Positions 35,847-44,296 of a stretch of 64,000 nt of DNA are shown here, one piece after another. The stretch comes from Patulibacter brassicae (GTDB lineage Bacteria; Actinomycetota; Thermoleophilia; Solirubrobacterales; Solirubrobacteraceae). Location: positions 40,834-104,833 of the forward strand of contig NZ_JAXAVX010000012.1 of NCBI RefSeq assembly GCF_033949425.1, written 5' to 3'. The notes beneath the pieces are model-generated. The model worked only from the letters and a program-made list of their open reading frames with translations, made no database searches and was not told where the DNA came from. A program made the position numbers and the translations under genes. Each line of letters opens with the position of its first letter. The first letter of the stretch is position 1.

Positions 35847-36688
35847 CAGCGGACCGCCGAGAGGATCGGGTTGGTCGCCAGCAGGAACTGCGTGAACGCG
35901 TAGTCGATCGCGCCGATGGCCAGGAAGGTCACGACGACCGACTGGTTCACCGCGCGTCCGACGCCTTCGGGTCCGCCCTTCGCGTGGAGGCCCTTGTAGC
36001 AGGAGACCAGGGCGATCGCGACGCCGTAGAGGGCGCATTTGACGAACGACGCGCCGAGCTCCAGCGGGGTCGCCGTCGAGAAGAACGCGGAGAAGAACGG
36101 CCCGAGCGGGGCGTCGTTCTGGACGATCACGGCGAGGGCGCCGACGAGCCCGGAGAGCAGCGAGAGGACGTCGCAGAGCACGCAGACGAGGACGAGGGCG
36201 AGCAGGCGCGGGACGACCAGCGACTTGACCGGGTCGATCCCGAGCACGCTCAGCGCGCTGACCTCCTCGCGCACGACCCGCGCTCCGAGGTCGGCGCAGA
36301 TCGCGGTCCCGGCGACACCAGCGACGACGATCCCGCTGACGAGCGGCGCGAACTCGCGGACGACGATGAGCACGTAGAGCCCGCCGAGCCGGTCGAGCGC
36401 TCCGAAGAGCCCGAGGAAGTTGCTGGCCTGGATGCCGGCGGGGCCGAACGAGAGCGCGAACGACGTGACGACCAGGGGGAAGAGCGACAGCCGCAGGGCG
36501 AAGCGGAACTGCGCGACGAACTCGGGGCCGTAGCTGTAGGGCGCCCGGAGGGCTCGGGAGACGGCCTGGGCGCCGAGCCGGAACATGCCCCCGATCTCGA
36601 CGACGAACTCGGGGGCGGTCGGCAGCGCGACGCGCCGGCGCGGAGCGCTGGCGGGTGCGGCGACGGCGGTGGTGCCTGGCTGGCTCAT
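35846..36688 (-). CDS. YrbE/MlaE-family ABC transporter permease (first permease, locus 2)
   Basis: 280 residues and the first gene of the long operon running to 24118. MlaE domain with AGIQASNFLGLFGALDRLGG and EEVSALSVLGIDPVKSLVVPR, the ATPase-contact loop. It begins after a 202-base divergent gap containing a 16-bp palindrome. Confidence 0.94.
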   Translation of the reverse strand: MSQPGTTAVAAPASAPRRRVALPTAPEFVVEIGGMFRLGAQAVSRALRAPYSYGPEFVAQFRFALRLSLFPLVVTSFALSFGPAGIQASNFLGLFGALDRLGGLYVLIVVREFAPLVSGIVVAGVAGTAICADLGARVVREEVSALSVLGIDPVKSLVVPRLLALVLVCVLCDVLSLLSGLVGALAVIVQNDAPLGPFFSAFFSTATPLELGASFVKCALYGVAIALVSCYKGLHAKGGPEGVGRAVNQSVVVTFLAIGAIDYAFTQFLLATNPILSAVR

Positions 36689-36748
36689 GCGTCCTCTCCC
36701 TCCGCGGAACCGACCGATCGGCCCCGCGGCTGCGGCAGGCTACCGATC

Positions 36749-36764
36749 GACGAGACGTCTCGTC
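36749..36764. promoter_or_regulatory. 16-bp palindrome upstream of mce locus 2
   Basis: GACGAGACGTCTCGTC is a perfect palindrome 61 bases before the YrbE start, in an AT-richer divergent gap (36689-36890). A second element, CCGGAC-AGACC-GTCCGG (36843-36858), lies nearer the amine-oxidase start. Both are likely regulator sites; the cognate regulator is unknown (the TetR genes at 24118 and 41769 are candidates). Confidence 0.55.
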
Positions 36765-36890
36765 AATACACTACGTCCATATCTTCAACTGCTCTTTATG
36801 TGCGTGCGATCGGATGCCGGCAAAGCGACCAGTCGTGATGGCCGGACAGACCGTCCGGAGACGTGCGCCGCGACGAGGAAGGGGAACGAG

Positions 36891-38186
36891 ATGCGGGTCA
36901 TCGTCATCGGGGCCGGGATCGCCGGGCTCGCCGCCGCCCGGCGGCTGACGCAGCGGGGGCACGAGGTCGTCGTGCTCGAGGCGGGCGACGGCGTGGGCGG
37001 CCGGACGCGGACGGTGCAGGTCGGGGACTTCCGCGTCGACTCCGGCGCGATCTTCGTCATGGGCCAGTACGACCGGACGCTGGCGTTCCTGCGCGCGGCC
37101 GGTCGCACCGCCGAGATGGCGCGCTGGCCCGCCCGGACCGCGGTTCTGGACCCGGACGGCGGACGGCACGAGGTCCGCTTCGACCGCCCCTGGACCCTGC
37201 TCGGCCTCCCCCAGCTGGGCTGGCGCGACCGTGCGCGGATGGCCGCGCGCGTCGGTCGCCTGGTCCTCACCAGCGGCGCCGGGCCGTTCGCGCTCGAGGA
37301 CCTCGCGGCGAGCGACGACGGCGAGACCCTCGCCGAGTGGGGTCGACGGACGCTCGGGGACGCCGGGTACGAGCACGTCCTGCGTCCGCTCATGGGCCCC
37401 CTGACCGGCGCCGACCCGGAGGTCATCTCGGCCGGGTTCGCGCGCGCGCTCATGCACCAGATCACCCGCACGCAGCTCACGGTCCCCGCCGACGGCATGG
37501 GCGCGATCGCGGGATGGCTGCTGGAGGGCACCGGAGCCGAGGTCCGGCTCGAGACGCCGGTCCGGGAGCTCGCGCACGACGACGCCGGGGTCTCGGTCGT
37601 CCTCGACGGGGACCGGATGACCGCCGACGCCGCGGTCGTCGCCACCGACGTCCTGACCGCCGCGCGACTCGTCGAGCCGGCCGTGCGCCCGGAGCTCACC
37701 GACGCCCTGCGTCGCGTGGTCCCCATCCGCACGTTCCACGTCCTCCTCGGCTACCACCGCGACCCGTGGCCGGCCGTCCCGTACGACCTCGTCGTGCGCG
37801 CCGGCGAGGGACGCCATCACGACTACGGCGTGCTGCGCAACGCCCGGCGCGCGCCCGGGTCCGCCCCGCCCGGCGGCGAGAACGTCAGCGTCTACCTCGA
37901 CACCGCCCAGCTCGCGGGTCGCGACCCGTTCGAGGCCGCGCGACGGGCCGTCGCCGAGACGCTCGGCCCCGCGGAGCCCGACATCGAGCGCCTCTTCGAG
38001 CTCGAGGCCGGCCTCATCGCGCCGACGCCCGGGCACTACCGCCGGATGCTGGGACTTCGCGACGCGATGCCTCCGCGGATCCGGCTCGCGGGCGACTTCC
38101 TGACCCACTCCGGGATCGAGGGCGCGCTGCGCGCCGGTGAGCGCGCGGCCCGCGACCTGGACGCCGTGGCCCCGGCGGCGTCGTGA
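36891..38186 (+). CDS. FAD-dependent amine oxidase/phytoene-desaturase-like oxidoreductase
   Basis: 431 residues from ATG 36891, preceded by GAGGAAGGGG. N-terminal FAD motif VIVIGAGIAGLAAARRL, then GGRTRT, and the C-terminal FAD contact RLAGDFLTHSGIEGALRAGE. The family oxidises amines, carotenoid precursors or protoporphyrinogen; none of these can be singled out. Divergent from mce locus 2, sharing the 36.7-36.9 kb control region. Confidence 0.88.
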   Translation: MRVIVIGAGIAGLAAARRLTQRGHEVVVLEAGDGVGGRTRTVQVGDFRVDSGAIFVMGQYDRTLAFLRAAGRTAEMARWPARTAVLDPDGGRHEVRFDRPWTLLGLPQLGWRDRARMAARVGRLVLTSGAGPFALEDLAASDDGETLAEWGRRTLGDAGYEHVLRPLMGPLTGADPEVISAGFARALMHQITRTQLTVPADGMGAIAGWLLEGTGAEVRLETPVRELAHDDAGVSVVLDGDRMTADAAVVATDVLTAARLVEPAVRPELTDALRRVVPIRTFHVLLGYHRDPWPAVPYDLVVRAGEGRHHDYGVLRNARRAPGSAPPGGENVSVYLDTAQLAGRDPFEAARRAVAETLGPAEPDIERLFELEAGLIAPTPGHYRRMLGLRDAMPPRIRLAGDFLTHSGIEGALRAGERAARDLDAVAPAAS

Positions 38187-38250
38187 TCTCGCCCCGGCCG
38201 TGAGCCCGGGGACGCCGGTTCCGACGGGGCCGCGCCGCGGATGCCCGGCC

Positions 38251-39492
38251 TCAGCCGGCGCTGGGCGCCGGCGCGCGAAGCAGCGACGCCAGTGGCGTGG
38301 CCGGATCGGCGAGGGCCGCGCGGTCCGGGGCGATCCCCTCGGCGATCGCGCGCTTGGCGAACACGAACTCCTGCGGCCGGTTGACGCAGTCGGCCGCGAC
38401 GAGGCGGCCGTCGGCGAGGGAGAAGCAGGCGAAGCCCCGGCCGTCGTCCGGGTCGCCGCGCACCACGGTCTCGTCGTGGCCGTCGCGCAGCCCCACGATC
38501 TGCAGCTTCACGTCGTACTGGTCGGACCAGAACCACGGCAGCGCGGGGCTGGTGTCGTCCTTGCCGCAGATCGCCGCCGCGACGCGCTTGGCCTGATCGA
38601 CGGCGCTCGACACGCACTCCAGGCGCAGTCGCCGGCCGTACCGCGCGTCGTGGGCGGACGCGCAGTCCCCAGCCGCGAAGATCCGCGGGTCGTCCGTGCG
38701 CCCCGCCGCGTCGACGACGATGCCGTCGTCGACCGCCAGCCCGGCCTCGCGCGCCAGCTCGACGTTCGGCACGACCCCGATGCCGACGACGACGAGGTCC
38801 GCGGTGATGCGCGCCCCGTCCGCGAGCCGGACGCCGCGGACCGCACGGTCGCCCTCGATCGCCGCGACGCCGACGCCCACCCGCAGGTCGACGCCCTCCT
38901 CGCGGTGGACGCGGTCGTAGAAGGCGGAGATCCCGGGGGTCGCGACGCGCTGCAGGACGCGGTCGGCCGCCTCGAGCACCGTGACCGCGACGCCGAGCTT
39001 CCGCAGCGAGGCCGCTGCCTCCAGCCCGACGTACCCGGCGCCCACCACCACCGCCCGCTCGACGTCGGCCAGCCGCGCCCGGATCGCCTCGGCGTCGGCG
39101 GCGCCGCGCAGGACGTGGACGGCGGGGAGGTCCCCGCCGGGGACCGGCAGCGACCGCGGCCGCGCTCCCGTGCACAGCACCAGGCGGTCGTAGCCGACCA
39201 CCTCCCCGTCCTCCAGCAGCGCGGCGCCCGACGCGCGGTCGATCCCCGCGACGCGACCGTGGCGGAACGCGACCTGCTGCTTCTCGTAGAACTCGGGCTT
39301 GCGGATGAGCAGGTCCGCGAGCGCTGCCTCGCCCGCGAGGAGGCCCTTGGACAGCGGCGGGCGCTGGTAGGGCAGCGACGGCTCGTCGCCGAGCAGCAGG
39401 ATCTCGCCCGACCAGCCGTGCTGGCGCAGGCTCGCGCACAGCTGGGCGCTGGCGTGCCCGGCGCCCACGACGACGACGCGCTCCGCTCCCAT
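38251..39492 (-). CDS. FAD/NAD(P)-dependent ferredoxin reductase of the CYP153 system
   Basis: 413 residues. FAD motif VVVVGAGHASAQLC (start), second Rossmann motif VVVGAGYVGLEAA (Gly151 region) for NAD(P)H, IFAAGDCAS for FAD, and a C-terminal reductase domain (WFWSDQYDVKLQIVGL). This is the rhodocoxin/putidaredoxin-reductase type. Its gene follows P450 and ferredoxin genes in the same direction, giving a complete electron chain NADH to reductase to ferredoxin to P450. Confidence 0.94.
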   Translation of the reverse strand: MGAERVVVVGAGHASAQLCASLRQHGWSGEILLLGDEPSLPYQRPPLSKGLLAGEAALADLLIRKPEFYEKQQVAFRHGRVAGIDRASGAALLEDGEVVGYDRLVLCTGARPRSLPVPGGDLPAVHVLRGAADAEAIRARLADVERAVVVGAGYVGLEAAASLRKLGVAVTVLEAADRVLQRVATPGISAFYDRVHREEGVDLRVGVGVAAIEGDRAVRGVRLADGARITADLVVVGIGVVPNVELAREAGLAVDDGIVVDAAGRTDDPRIFAAGDCASAHDARYGRRLRLECVSSAVDQAKRVAAAICGKDDTSPALPWFWSDQYDVKLQIVGLRDGHDETVVRGDPDDGRGFACFSLADGRLVAADCVNRPQEFVFAKRAIAEGIAPDRAALADPATPLASLLRAPAPSAG

Positions 39493-39524
39493 GACCGCTC
39501 CTCGATCCCCGTGCGGACGCGCGC

Positions 39525-40967
39525 TCAGACGGTCGACGGCTCTTCGGCGCGTGCGGCGGCCTCGGGGACGCCCGGCTTGCGCGTGAGCCGGACCATCATC
39601 CGGTCGTAGCCCTTGACGAAGTTCGACTGCACGTACTCCGGCTCGCCGACGACGTCGATCCGATCGAAGCGCGCCAGGAGCTCCTCCCAGAGGATGCGCA
39701 GCTGCATCTCCGCCAGGCGGTTGCCCATGCACCGGTGCACGCCGAAGCCGAACGACATGTGGTTGCGGGCGTTCTTGCGGTCGATGCGGAAGGCGTCGGG
39801 GTCCTCGAACTTGCGCTCGTCGCGGTTGCCCGACGCGTACCACATGACGACCTGGTCGCCCTTGCGGATGAACTGCCCGCCGAAGTGGACGTCCCGCTTG
39901 GCGACGCGGCGCATGTACGCCAGCGGCGTCTGCCAGCGGATGATCTCCGACACCATGTTCGGGATCAGCGACGGGTCCGCCTTGAGCTTCTCGAACTCGT
40001 CCGGGAACCGGTTGAGGGCGTAGACGCCGCCGGACATCGAGTTGCGGGTGGTGTCGTTGCCCCCGACGATGAGCAGCGCCAGGTTGCCGAGGAACTCGAG
40101 GGGCTTCTTGATCAGGTCCTTCGTGTCCTCCGACGTCTGCATCAGGGTGATGAGGTCGAACCCGTCGGGCTCGCCGGCCGCGCGGCGCGCCGCCTTGTCG
40201 TGCCAGAGCGCCATGAAGCTCCGGGCCATCTCCTCCGACGCGGCGTAGAACTCGTCCTGGTGGGTGGTGCCGCCGGTGCCCTCCGCCGTCCCGCTGATGG
40301 CGTCGGACCAGTAGGTGAGCTTGTGCCGCTGCTCGAACGGGAAGTCCAGGAGCGTCGCGAGCATCCGGCCCGTGATCTCCTTCGACACCGCCTGGACCCA
40401 GTCGAAGGGCTCGCCGACCGGCAGGTGGTCGAGCACGTCCTGGACGCGCTCGCGGATGAGCGACTCCATCTCCTTGAGGTTCCGCGGCGCGACGACCCCC
40501 TGGACGGCCTTGCGCTGGACGTCGTGCTTGGGCGGGTCCATCGCGATGAACATCGCGATGTCGAGCGGCGGCGGGCCGAGGATGATGTGCGGCTCGGCCG
40601 AGAAGACCTCGGCGTTCGAGTCGACCGCCTGGATGTCCGCGTAGCGCGTGATCGACCAGAACGGGCCGAAGGGGCTGTCGGCGAGGTAGTGGACCGGCGC
40701 CTCCTCGCGCAGCCGCGCGAAGTACGGGTACCACTTCCCCTGGCGGTTCATGAAGGGGTTGCTGACGTCGATCTCGGTCAGCGGCACGTCGGCCGGATCC
40801 GGGATCGGCCGCTCGGTGAAGACGAGCGGCTTGCTCATCCCGGCCGCCCGCTTCGCCTTCTCCACGAGGTGCGCCGCCCGCACCTGCCGGTCGACCGGCA
40901 CGGTCGCCTGGACCTTGTCGGCGACCGCCGCCCTCGCCCTGCCGAGCGCGCCATCGATGGTCGTCAT
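39525..40967 (-). CDS. cyp153: Cytochrome P450 of the CYP153 family (terminal alkane hydroxylase)
   Basis: 480 residues. Signatures: NPFMNRQGKWYPYFARLR near residue 70, I-helix IVGGNDTTRNSMSGG with Asp305-Thr-Thr, haem loop FGFGVHRCMG with Cys413, and C-terminal YVQSNFVKGYDRMMVR. These match CYP153 enzymes, which hydroxylate the end carbon of medium-chain alkanes or fatty acids. Flanked by its own ferredoxin and reductase genes as in classical CYP153 operons. The family assignment is from memory of motifs. Confidence 0.9.
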   Translation of the reverse strand: MTTIDGALGRARAAVADKVQATVPVDRQVRAAHLVEKAKRAAGMSKPLVFTERPIPDPADVPLTEIDVSNPFMNRQGKWYPYFARLREEAPVHYLADSPFGPFWSITRYADIQAVDSNAEVFSAEPHIILGPPPLDIAMFIAMDPPKHDVQRKAVQGVVAPRNLKEMESLIRERVQDVLDHLPVGEPFDWVQAVSKEITGRMLATLLDFPFEQRHKLTYWSDAISGTAEGTGGTTHQDEFYAASEEMARSFMALWHDKAARRAAGEPDGFDLITLMQTSEDTKDLIKKPLEFLGNLALLIVGGNDTTRNSMSGGVYALNRFPDEFEKLKADPSLIPNMVSEIIRWQTPLAYMRRVAKRDVHFGGQFIRKGDQVVMWYASGNRDERKFEDPDAFRIDRKNARNHMSFGFGVHRCMGNRLAEMQLRILWEELLARFDRIDVVGEPEYVQSNFVKGYDRMMVRLTRKPGVPEAAARAEEPSTV

Positions 40968-41006
40968 CCCCGTCTCCTCTCCGCCTGTCTCGCGCCGTGA
41001 CGCGCC

Positions 41007-41327
41007 TTACATCTGGAACTCGGGAAGGCGGACCGTGAGGCCGTCGAGGGCCGGGCACGCCTTCACCTGACATCCGAGGCGCGAGTTCGGCGCGCACTCC
41101 GGCGACATCTCGACCATCTGGCTCTCCACGTGGGAGCGCGTCCCCGTCGTGGCGATCCACGCGTCGTCGACGATGACGTGGCACGTCCCGCAGGAGGCCT
41201 CGCCCCCGCAGTCGCCGTCGATGCCGGGGATGCCGTTGCTCGTCGCGAGCTCCATGAGCGACGCGCCCTCGACGAGGTCCACGTCGTGGGAGGTGCCGTC
41301 GTACTCGACGAAGGTGATGGTGCCCAT
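41007..41327 (-). CDS. [2Fe-2S] ferredoxin of the CYP153 system
   Basis: 106 residues. Cluster ligands Cys40, Cys46, Cys49 and Cys86 in the adrenodoxin/putidaredoxin spacing C-x5-C-x2-C-x36-C. First gene of the three-gene operon; ATG 41327 lies about 85 bases from a predicted transcription start. Shuttles electrons from the reductase (38251) to the P450 (39525). Confidence 0.95.
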   Translation of the reverse strand: MGTITFVEYDGTSHDVDLVEGASLMELATSNGIPGIDGDCGGEASCGTCHVIVDDAWIATTGTRSHVESQMVEMSPECAPNSRLGCQVKACPALDGLTVRLPEFQM

Positions 41328-41419
41328 GGTCCCTGCCTGCCCGTGTCGGAGTCCTCGCGCGCCGCGGCCGGCTGTCAGCTCCGGGGAGCCGCCGGGTCGG
41401 GAGCGCCGTCGTGCTGCCG

Positions 41420-41455
41420 ACCTTACGTCCACGCTTTACGACGTGTCAAGTCGAC
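41420..41455 (-). promoter_or_regulatory. Sigma-70-like promoter with palindrome, CYP153 operon
   Basis: On the minus strand TTGACA (41449-41444) and TAAGGT (41425-41420) are 18 bases apart, close to the vegetative consensus. The palindrome AAGTCGACTT (41448-41457) overlaps the upstream edge of the -35 box, a natural operator position. Confidence 0.65.
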
Positions 41456-41540
41456 TTCGTGACGGGCCCGAACACCCCCGGTCCTGCGGGGTCCGGACCC
41501 TGCGCTCCGGGGCCGGCTGAGCGGCGCGCGCTGCCCTCGA

Positions 41541-41725
41541 CGACCAGGCCACCCCAGGTGACTCGAGTCGTCCATGACGCCCACACCACTCCAGGTGACT
41601 CGAGTCATCCACGACCACCACACCACTCCAAGTGACTCGAGTCATCCATGACGCCCAGGCCGTTCCAGGTGACTCGAGTCATCCACGACCACCAGGCCGC
41701 TCCACGTGACTCGAGTCGTCCGAGA
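41541..41725. repeat. Five 37-bp tandem repeats with a palindromic core
   Basis: Units start at 41541, 41578, 41615, 41652 and 41689. Every unit has the core GTGACTCGAGTC at the same place (41558, 41595, 41632, 41669, 41706); in units 2-4 it is the full 12-bp palindrome TGACTCGAGTCA. The flank alternates between two forms (ATGACGCCCA and ACGACCACCA types), giving a 74-bp higher-order period. The array lies between the TetR gene (41769-42365) and the CYP153 operon promoter, with no gene in 41328-41768. Contiguous short units and no unique spacers of usual length argue against CRISPR. An operator array is the simplest idea. Confidence 0.9.
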
Positions 41726-41768
41726 CGGGGCCGGCCGAGGGCGGACCGCGCCGATGATCCGCGGGCCG

Positions 41769-42365
41769 CTACGCCGCAGGCGGGAGCGCGTGCTCCCAGA
41801 ACCCGACGAGCTCCTCGAGCAGCGCCGTCTCGTCGATCGTGCCGGAGGCGAGGTGCTCGGTGATCGCGCGCTCCGTCATCCAGACGAGCGCGAACGCGCG
41901 GGCCTCGGCGCGCAGCGGGTCGAGCTCCGGGTCCTCGACGCGGATGCGGGCGGCCGCGGTGACCATGAACCGCTCGTGGAAGGCGCGCCAGAACGCCGCG
42001 ACGTCGTCGTCGTAGGTCGCCGCCTCGACGATCGCGGCCGTCGCGTGCCGGTGCTCGCGGAAGGCGACGAGCACCCCGGTGAGCGTCGTGCGCAGCGAGC
42101 CGGTCCCGTCGGCCAGCCACGGGTCGGCGGCGACGGCGACGGCGTCCAGCAGGGTCTGCCCGAGCTCGAGGATCAGCGCGCGCTTGTCCCGGAAGTGCGC
42201 GTAGAACGTCGGGCGTGAGAGACCCGCGCGCCGGACGATCTGCTCGATGCTCAGGTCGGCGAAGGCACTGCCCTCGGCAAGCAGCTCGAGCGTCGCCGCG
42301 ATGAGCGCCTCCCGACTCGCCCGACGCGCCTCGGCGTCACGCGCTCGGCGGGAGAGGACGGCCAT
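41769..42365 (-). CDS. TetR/AcrR-family regulator upstream of the CYP153 operon
   Basis: 198 residues from ATG 42365. Helix-turn-helix IEQIVRRAGLSRPTFYAHFR. Ends 43 bases before the 37-bp repeat array, which precedes the CYP153 promoter. Same direction as the CYP153 genes. A role in alkane or fatty-acid-dependent control of that operon is plausible. Ligand unknown. Confidence 0.9.
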   Translation of the reverse strand: MAVLSRRARDAEARRASREALIAATLELLAEGSAFADLSIEQIVRRAGLSRPTFYAHFRDKRALILELGQTLLDAVAVAADPWLADGTGSLRTTLTGVLVAFREHRHATAAIVEAATYDDDVAAFWRAFHERFMVTAAARIRVEDPELDPLRAEARAFALVWMTERAITEHLASGTIDETALLEELVGFWEHALPPAA

Positions 42366-42510
42366 GGAAGGACGGTATCAACGCCCCGCCCCGAGGCTTG
42401 CGGCCGGGGGAAGCTTCCGACCCGGAGGTCGTTGCGGTGCCCTTCCGGCCCTCGACTGCCGCCCGTTACCTCGGCGAAGCGGCCCAGGCGCCTCCGGCGC
42501 TCGAACGCGA

Positions 42511-42532
42511 AAGGCCCGCTCGCGCGGGCCTT
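42511..42532 (-). terminator. Terminator-like hairpin of the former tRNA-Ala gene
   Basis: AAGGCCCGC-TCGC-GCGGGCCTT: perfect 9-bp stem, followed on the minus strand by a short T stretch, 11 bases beyond the tRNA 3' end. Confidence 0.7.
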
Positions 42533-42543
42533 CCGGTGTCTCA

Positions 42544-42590
<47 letters not shown>

Positions 42591-42669
42591 CGGAAACAAC
42601 GAAAACAGCGGAACCAAGCGCATTCCGTGATACGAATTTCTCCAGTATATAAGCCAGATTACTCGCATC

Positions 42670-42729
42670 CGCTACGCAATCCGCTACGCACCGACGATCC
42701 GCTACGCACCAGCAGAAGCACGCTACGCA
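42670..42729. repeat. Four CGCTACGCA direct repeats between att site and integrase
   Basis: Copies at 42670-42678, 42682-42690, 42700-42708 and 42721-42729, all in the same orientation (spacing 12, 18, 21). Placed between the tRNA-derived core and the integrase start, as expected for arm-type sites bound by the integrase N-terminal domain or for an excisionase. Confidence 0.7.
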
Positions 42730-42746
42730 CCTGCTAGCATCGGCGC

Positions 42747-44156
42747 ATGGCGACCGTCCTGAACGTCGCCCCGGCGGTGACCGTGACGCCCGGGGCCGGA
42801 GCCCAGCCGCGCGCGTACTACGAAGCCGTGTGGCACGAGCCGCAGCCCGACGGGCCGAGTCGGCCCGCGAAGCAGCGCATCGGGAAGGCGTGGCTGGACT
42901 TCGCCGGCCGTGACGAGGCGGGTCGGCCGATCTGGACCAAGCGCCGCGGCCGCGTCTCCGAGGGCTACTACGACGAGCGGCGCGCGATCGCCGCGGCCCC
43001 CGACGCGGTCCTGCGCTACCGGGAGCGGCAGGCGGCGAAGCGCCGCGAGCCGACGCCTGCCGAGCGGATCACCGTGCGCGCGCTCGCGCACGAGTGGCTG
43101 GACTGGCTTCAGCACGTCCGCTCGGCCGCGCCGTCGACGGTCGAGGACTACGGATACATGCTGCGCGAGCCCGGCGAGCCGCACAAGCGCGGCAAGGGCA
43201 AGAGCCCCGGCCGGCTGATAAAGCGGTTCGGCGACCGTCGCGCGATCGAGGTCGAGCCGCGCGAGGTCTCCGACTGGCTCCGAGAGCTCGACCAGACCCT
43301 CACGCCGCGCAACGTCAACAAGCACCGCGACCTGATCCACGCCATCTACGCCTACGGCCAGCGCCTCGACACCTACAAGCTCCCCGCCAACCCGGTCGAG
43401 CCGACCGACAAGCGCCGCCAGCCCCCACCCGCCCGCGTCGACTACTACGAGGTCGAGGAGGTCGAAGCGCTCGCCCGCGCCGCCGAGCAAGGCGCCCACC
43501 GCCGGCCTCGCGGCCGCGCCAACCCCAAGCACCACGGGCCCGCGACGCCCGCCCCGCTATCCCAGCGCCAGCGCGAGCGGCAGGCCCAGGAGCGCCAGCT
43601 GCGAGCCGCGGAAGATCGTCGCGACGGCGACCTCTTCCGGATCCTCTTCTACACCGGGCTGCGGCTCGGCGAGATCCGCGCCCTCAAGGTCCGCGACATC
43701 GCGTTCGCGCCCGACATGACCGGGGCGATGCTCGACGTCCAGAACGCGTTCTCCGCCGGCCAGGAGAAGCCCCCGAAGTCGTGGCGGCCCCGCGAGGTCC
43801 CCGCGCCGCGACCCGCCGCCCAGGCGCTCGCGCGCGTGCTGCAACGCGACCACTTCACCGGCCCCGACGACTACGTCTTCTGCAACCGCCGCGGCGAGGC
43901 GCTCTCCGACAGCGCGATCCGCAAGCGCTACACCGCCGCCCGCAAGAAGGCCGGGCTGCACCCCGTCACCCTCCACGGCCTCCGGCACGCCGCCGGCTCG
44001 ATCCTCGCCCAACGCGTCGACCAGGTCTTCGCCTCCACCACTCTCGGCCACCAGCGCGTCTCGACCACCGACCGCTACACCCACGGCAAGGTCAACAAGC
44101 GCTCCATCGCCGTCGTCAACGCCGCCTATGACGTCGACCTCGAAGACGCAGCGTGA
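42747..44156 (+). CDS. Tyrosine-type site-specific integrase
   Basis: 469 residues from ATG 42747. Catalytic residues: Arg306 (YTGLRLGEI), His410 and Arg413 (HGLRHAAGS), His435 (LGHQRVS) and nucleophile Tyr444 (DRYTHG). N-terminal arm-binding and core-binding domains at about 25-200. An inserted, Gln/Arg-rich linker (about 255-290, LSQRQRERQAQERQLR) separates core and catalytic domains. Located next to a tRNA-Ala remnant, so it mediated that integration. Confidence 0.96.
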   Translation: MATVLNVAPAVTVTPGAGAQPRAYYEAVWHEPQPDGPSRPAKQRIGKAWLDFAGRDEAGRPIWTKRRGRVSEGYYDERRAIAAAPDAVLRYRERQAAKRREPTPAERITVRALAHEWLDWLQHVRSAAPSTVEDYGYMLREPGEPHKRGKGKSPGRLIKRFGDRRAIEVEPREVSDWLRELDQTLTPRNVNKHRDLIHAIYAYGQRLDTYKLPANPVEPTDKRRQPPPARVDYYEVEEVEALARAAEQGAHRRPRGRANPKHHGPATPAPLSQRQRERQAQERQLRAAEDRRDGDLFRILFYTGLRLGEIRALKVRDIAFAPDMTGAMLDVQNAFSAGQEKPPKSWRPREVPAPRPAAQALARVLQRDHFTGPDDYVFCNRRGEALSDSAIRKRYTAARKKAGLHPVTLHGLRHAAGSILAQRVDQVFASTTLGHQRVSTTDRYTHGKVNKRSIAVVNAAYDVDLEDAA

Positions 44157-44185
44157 GCAACGCCGAGCAGTCCGCATCGAAATGG

Positions 44186-44211
44186 GAGAGGCTGCCCGGA
44201 GGCAGCCTCTC
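44186..44211 (+). terminator. Terminator-like hairpin after the integrase
   Basis: GAGAGGCTGCC-CGGA-GGCAGCCTCTC: perfect 11-bp stem with a tetraloop, 30 bases after the integrase stop. Confidence 0.75.
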
Positions 44212-44296
44212 AACCCGAAACTTGGGAATGTGCCGCAGCGTGCGCGGCAGGGAAACGCTCCAAGCCTTCGCCGCGAAGGATAGCCGCCGGACCGCG

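Noticed and set aside
41541..41725. CRISPR array
   Set aside because: Units are contiguous 37-bp repeats with only small, alternating differences; there are no unique spacers and no cas genes.
44153..44296. GTG start overlapping the integrase stop as a genuine downstream gene
   Set aside because: A perfect 11-bp terminator hairpin lies inside this frame 30 bases after the integrase stop, and the C-terminal part matches a decayed recombinase.
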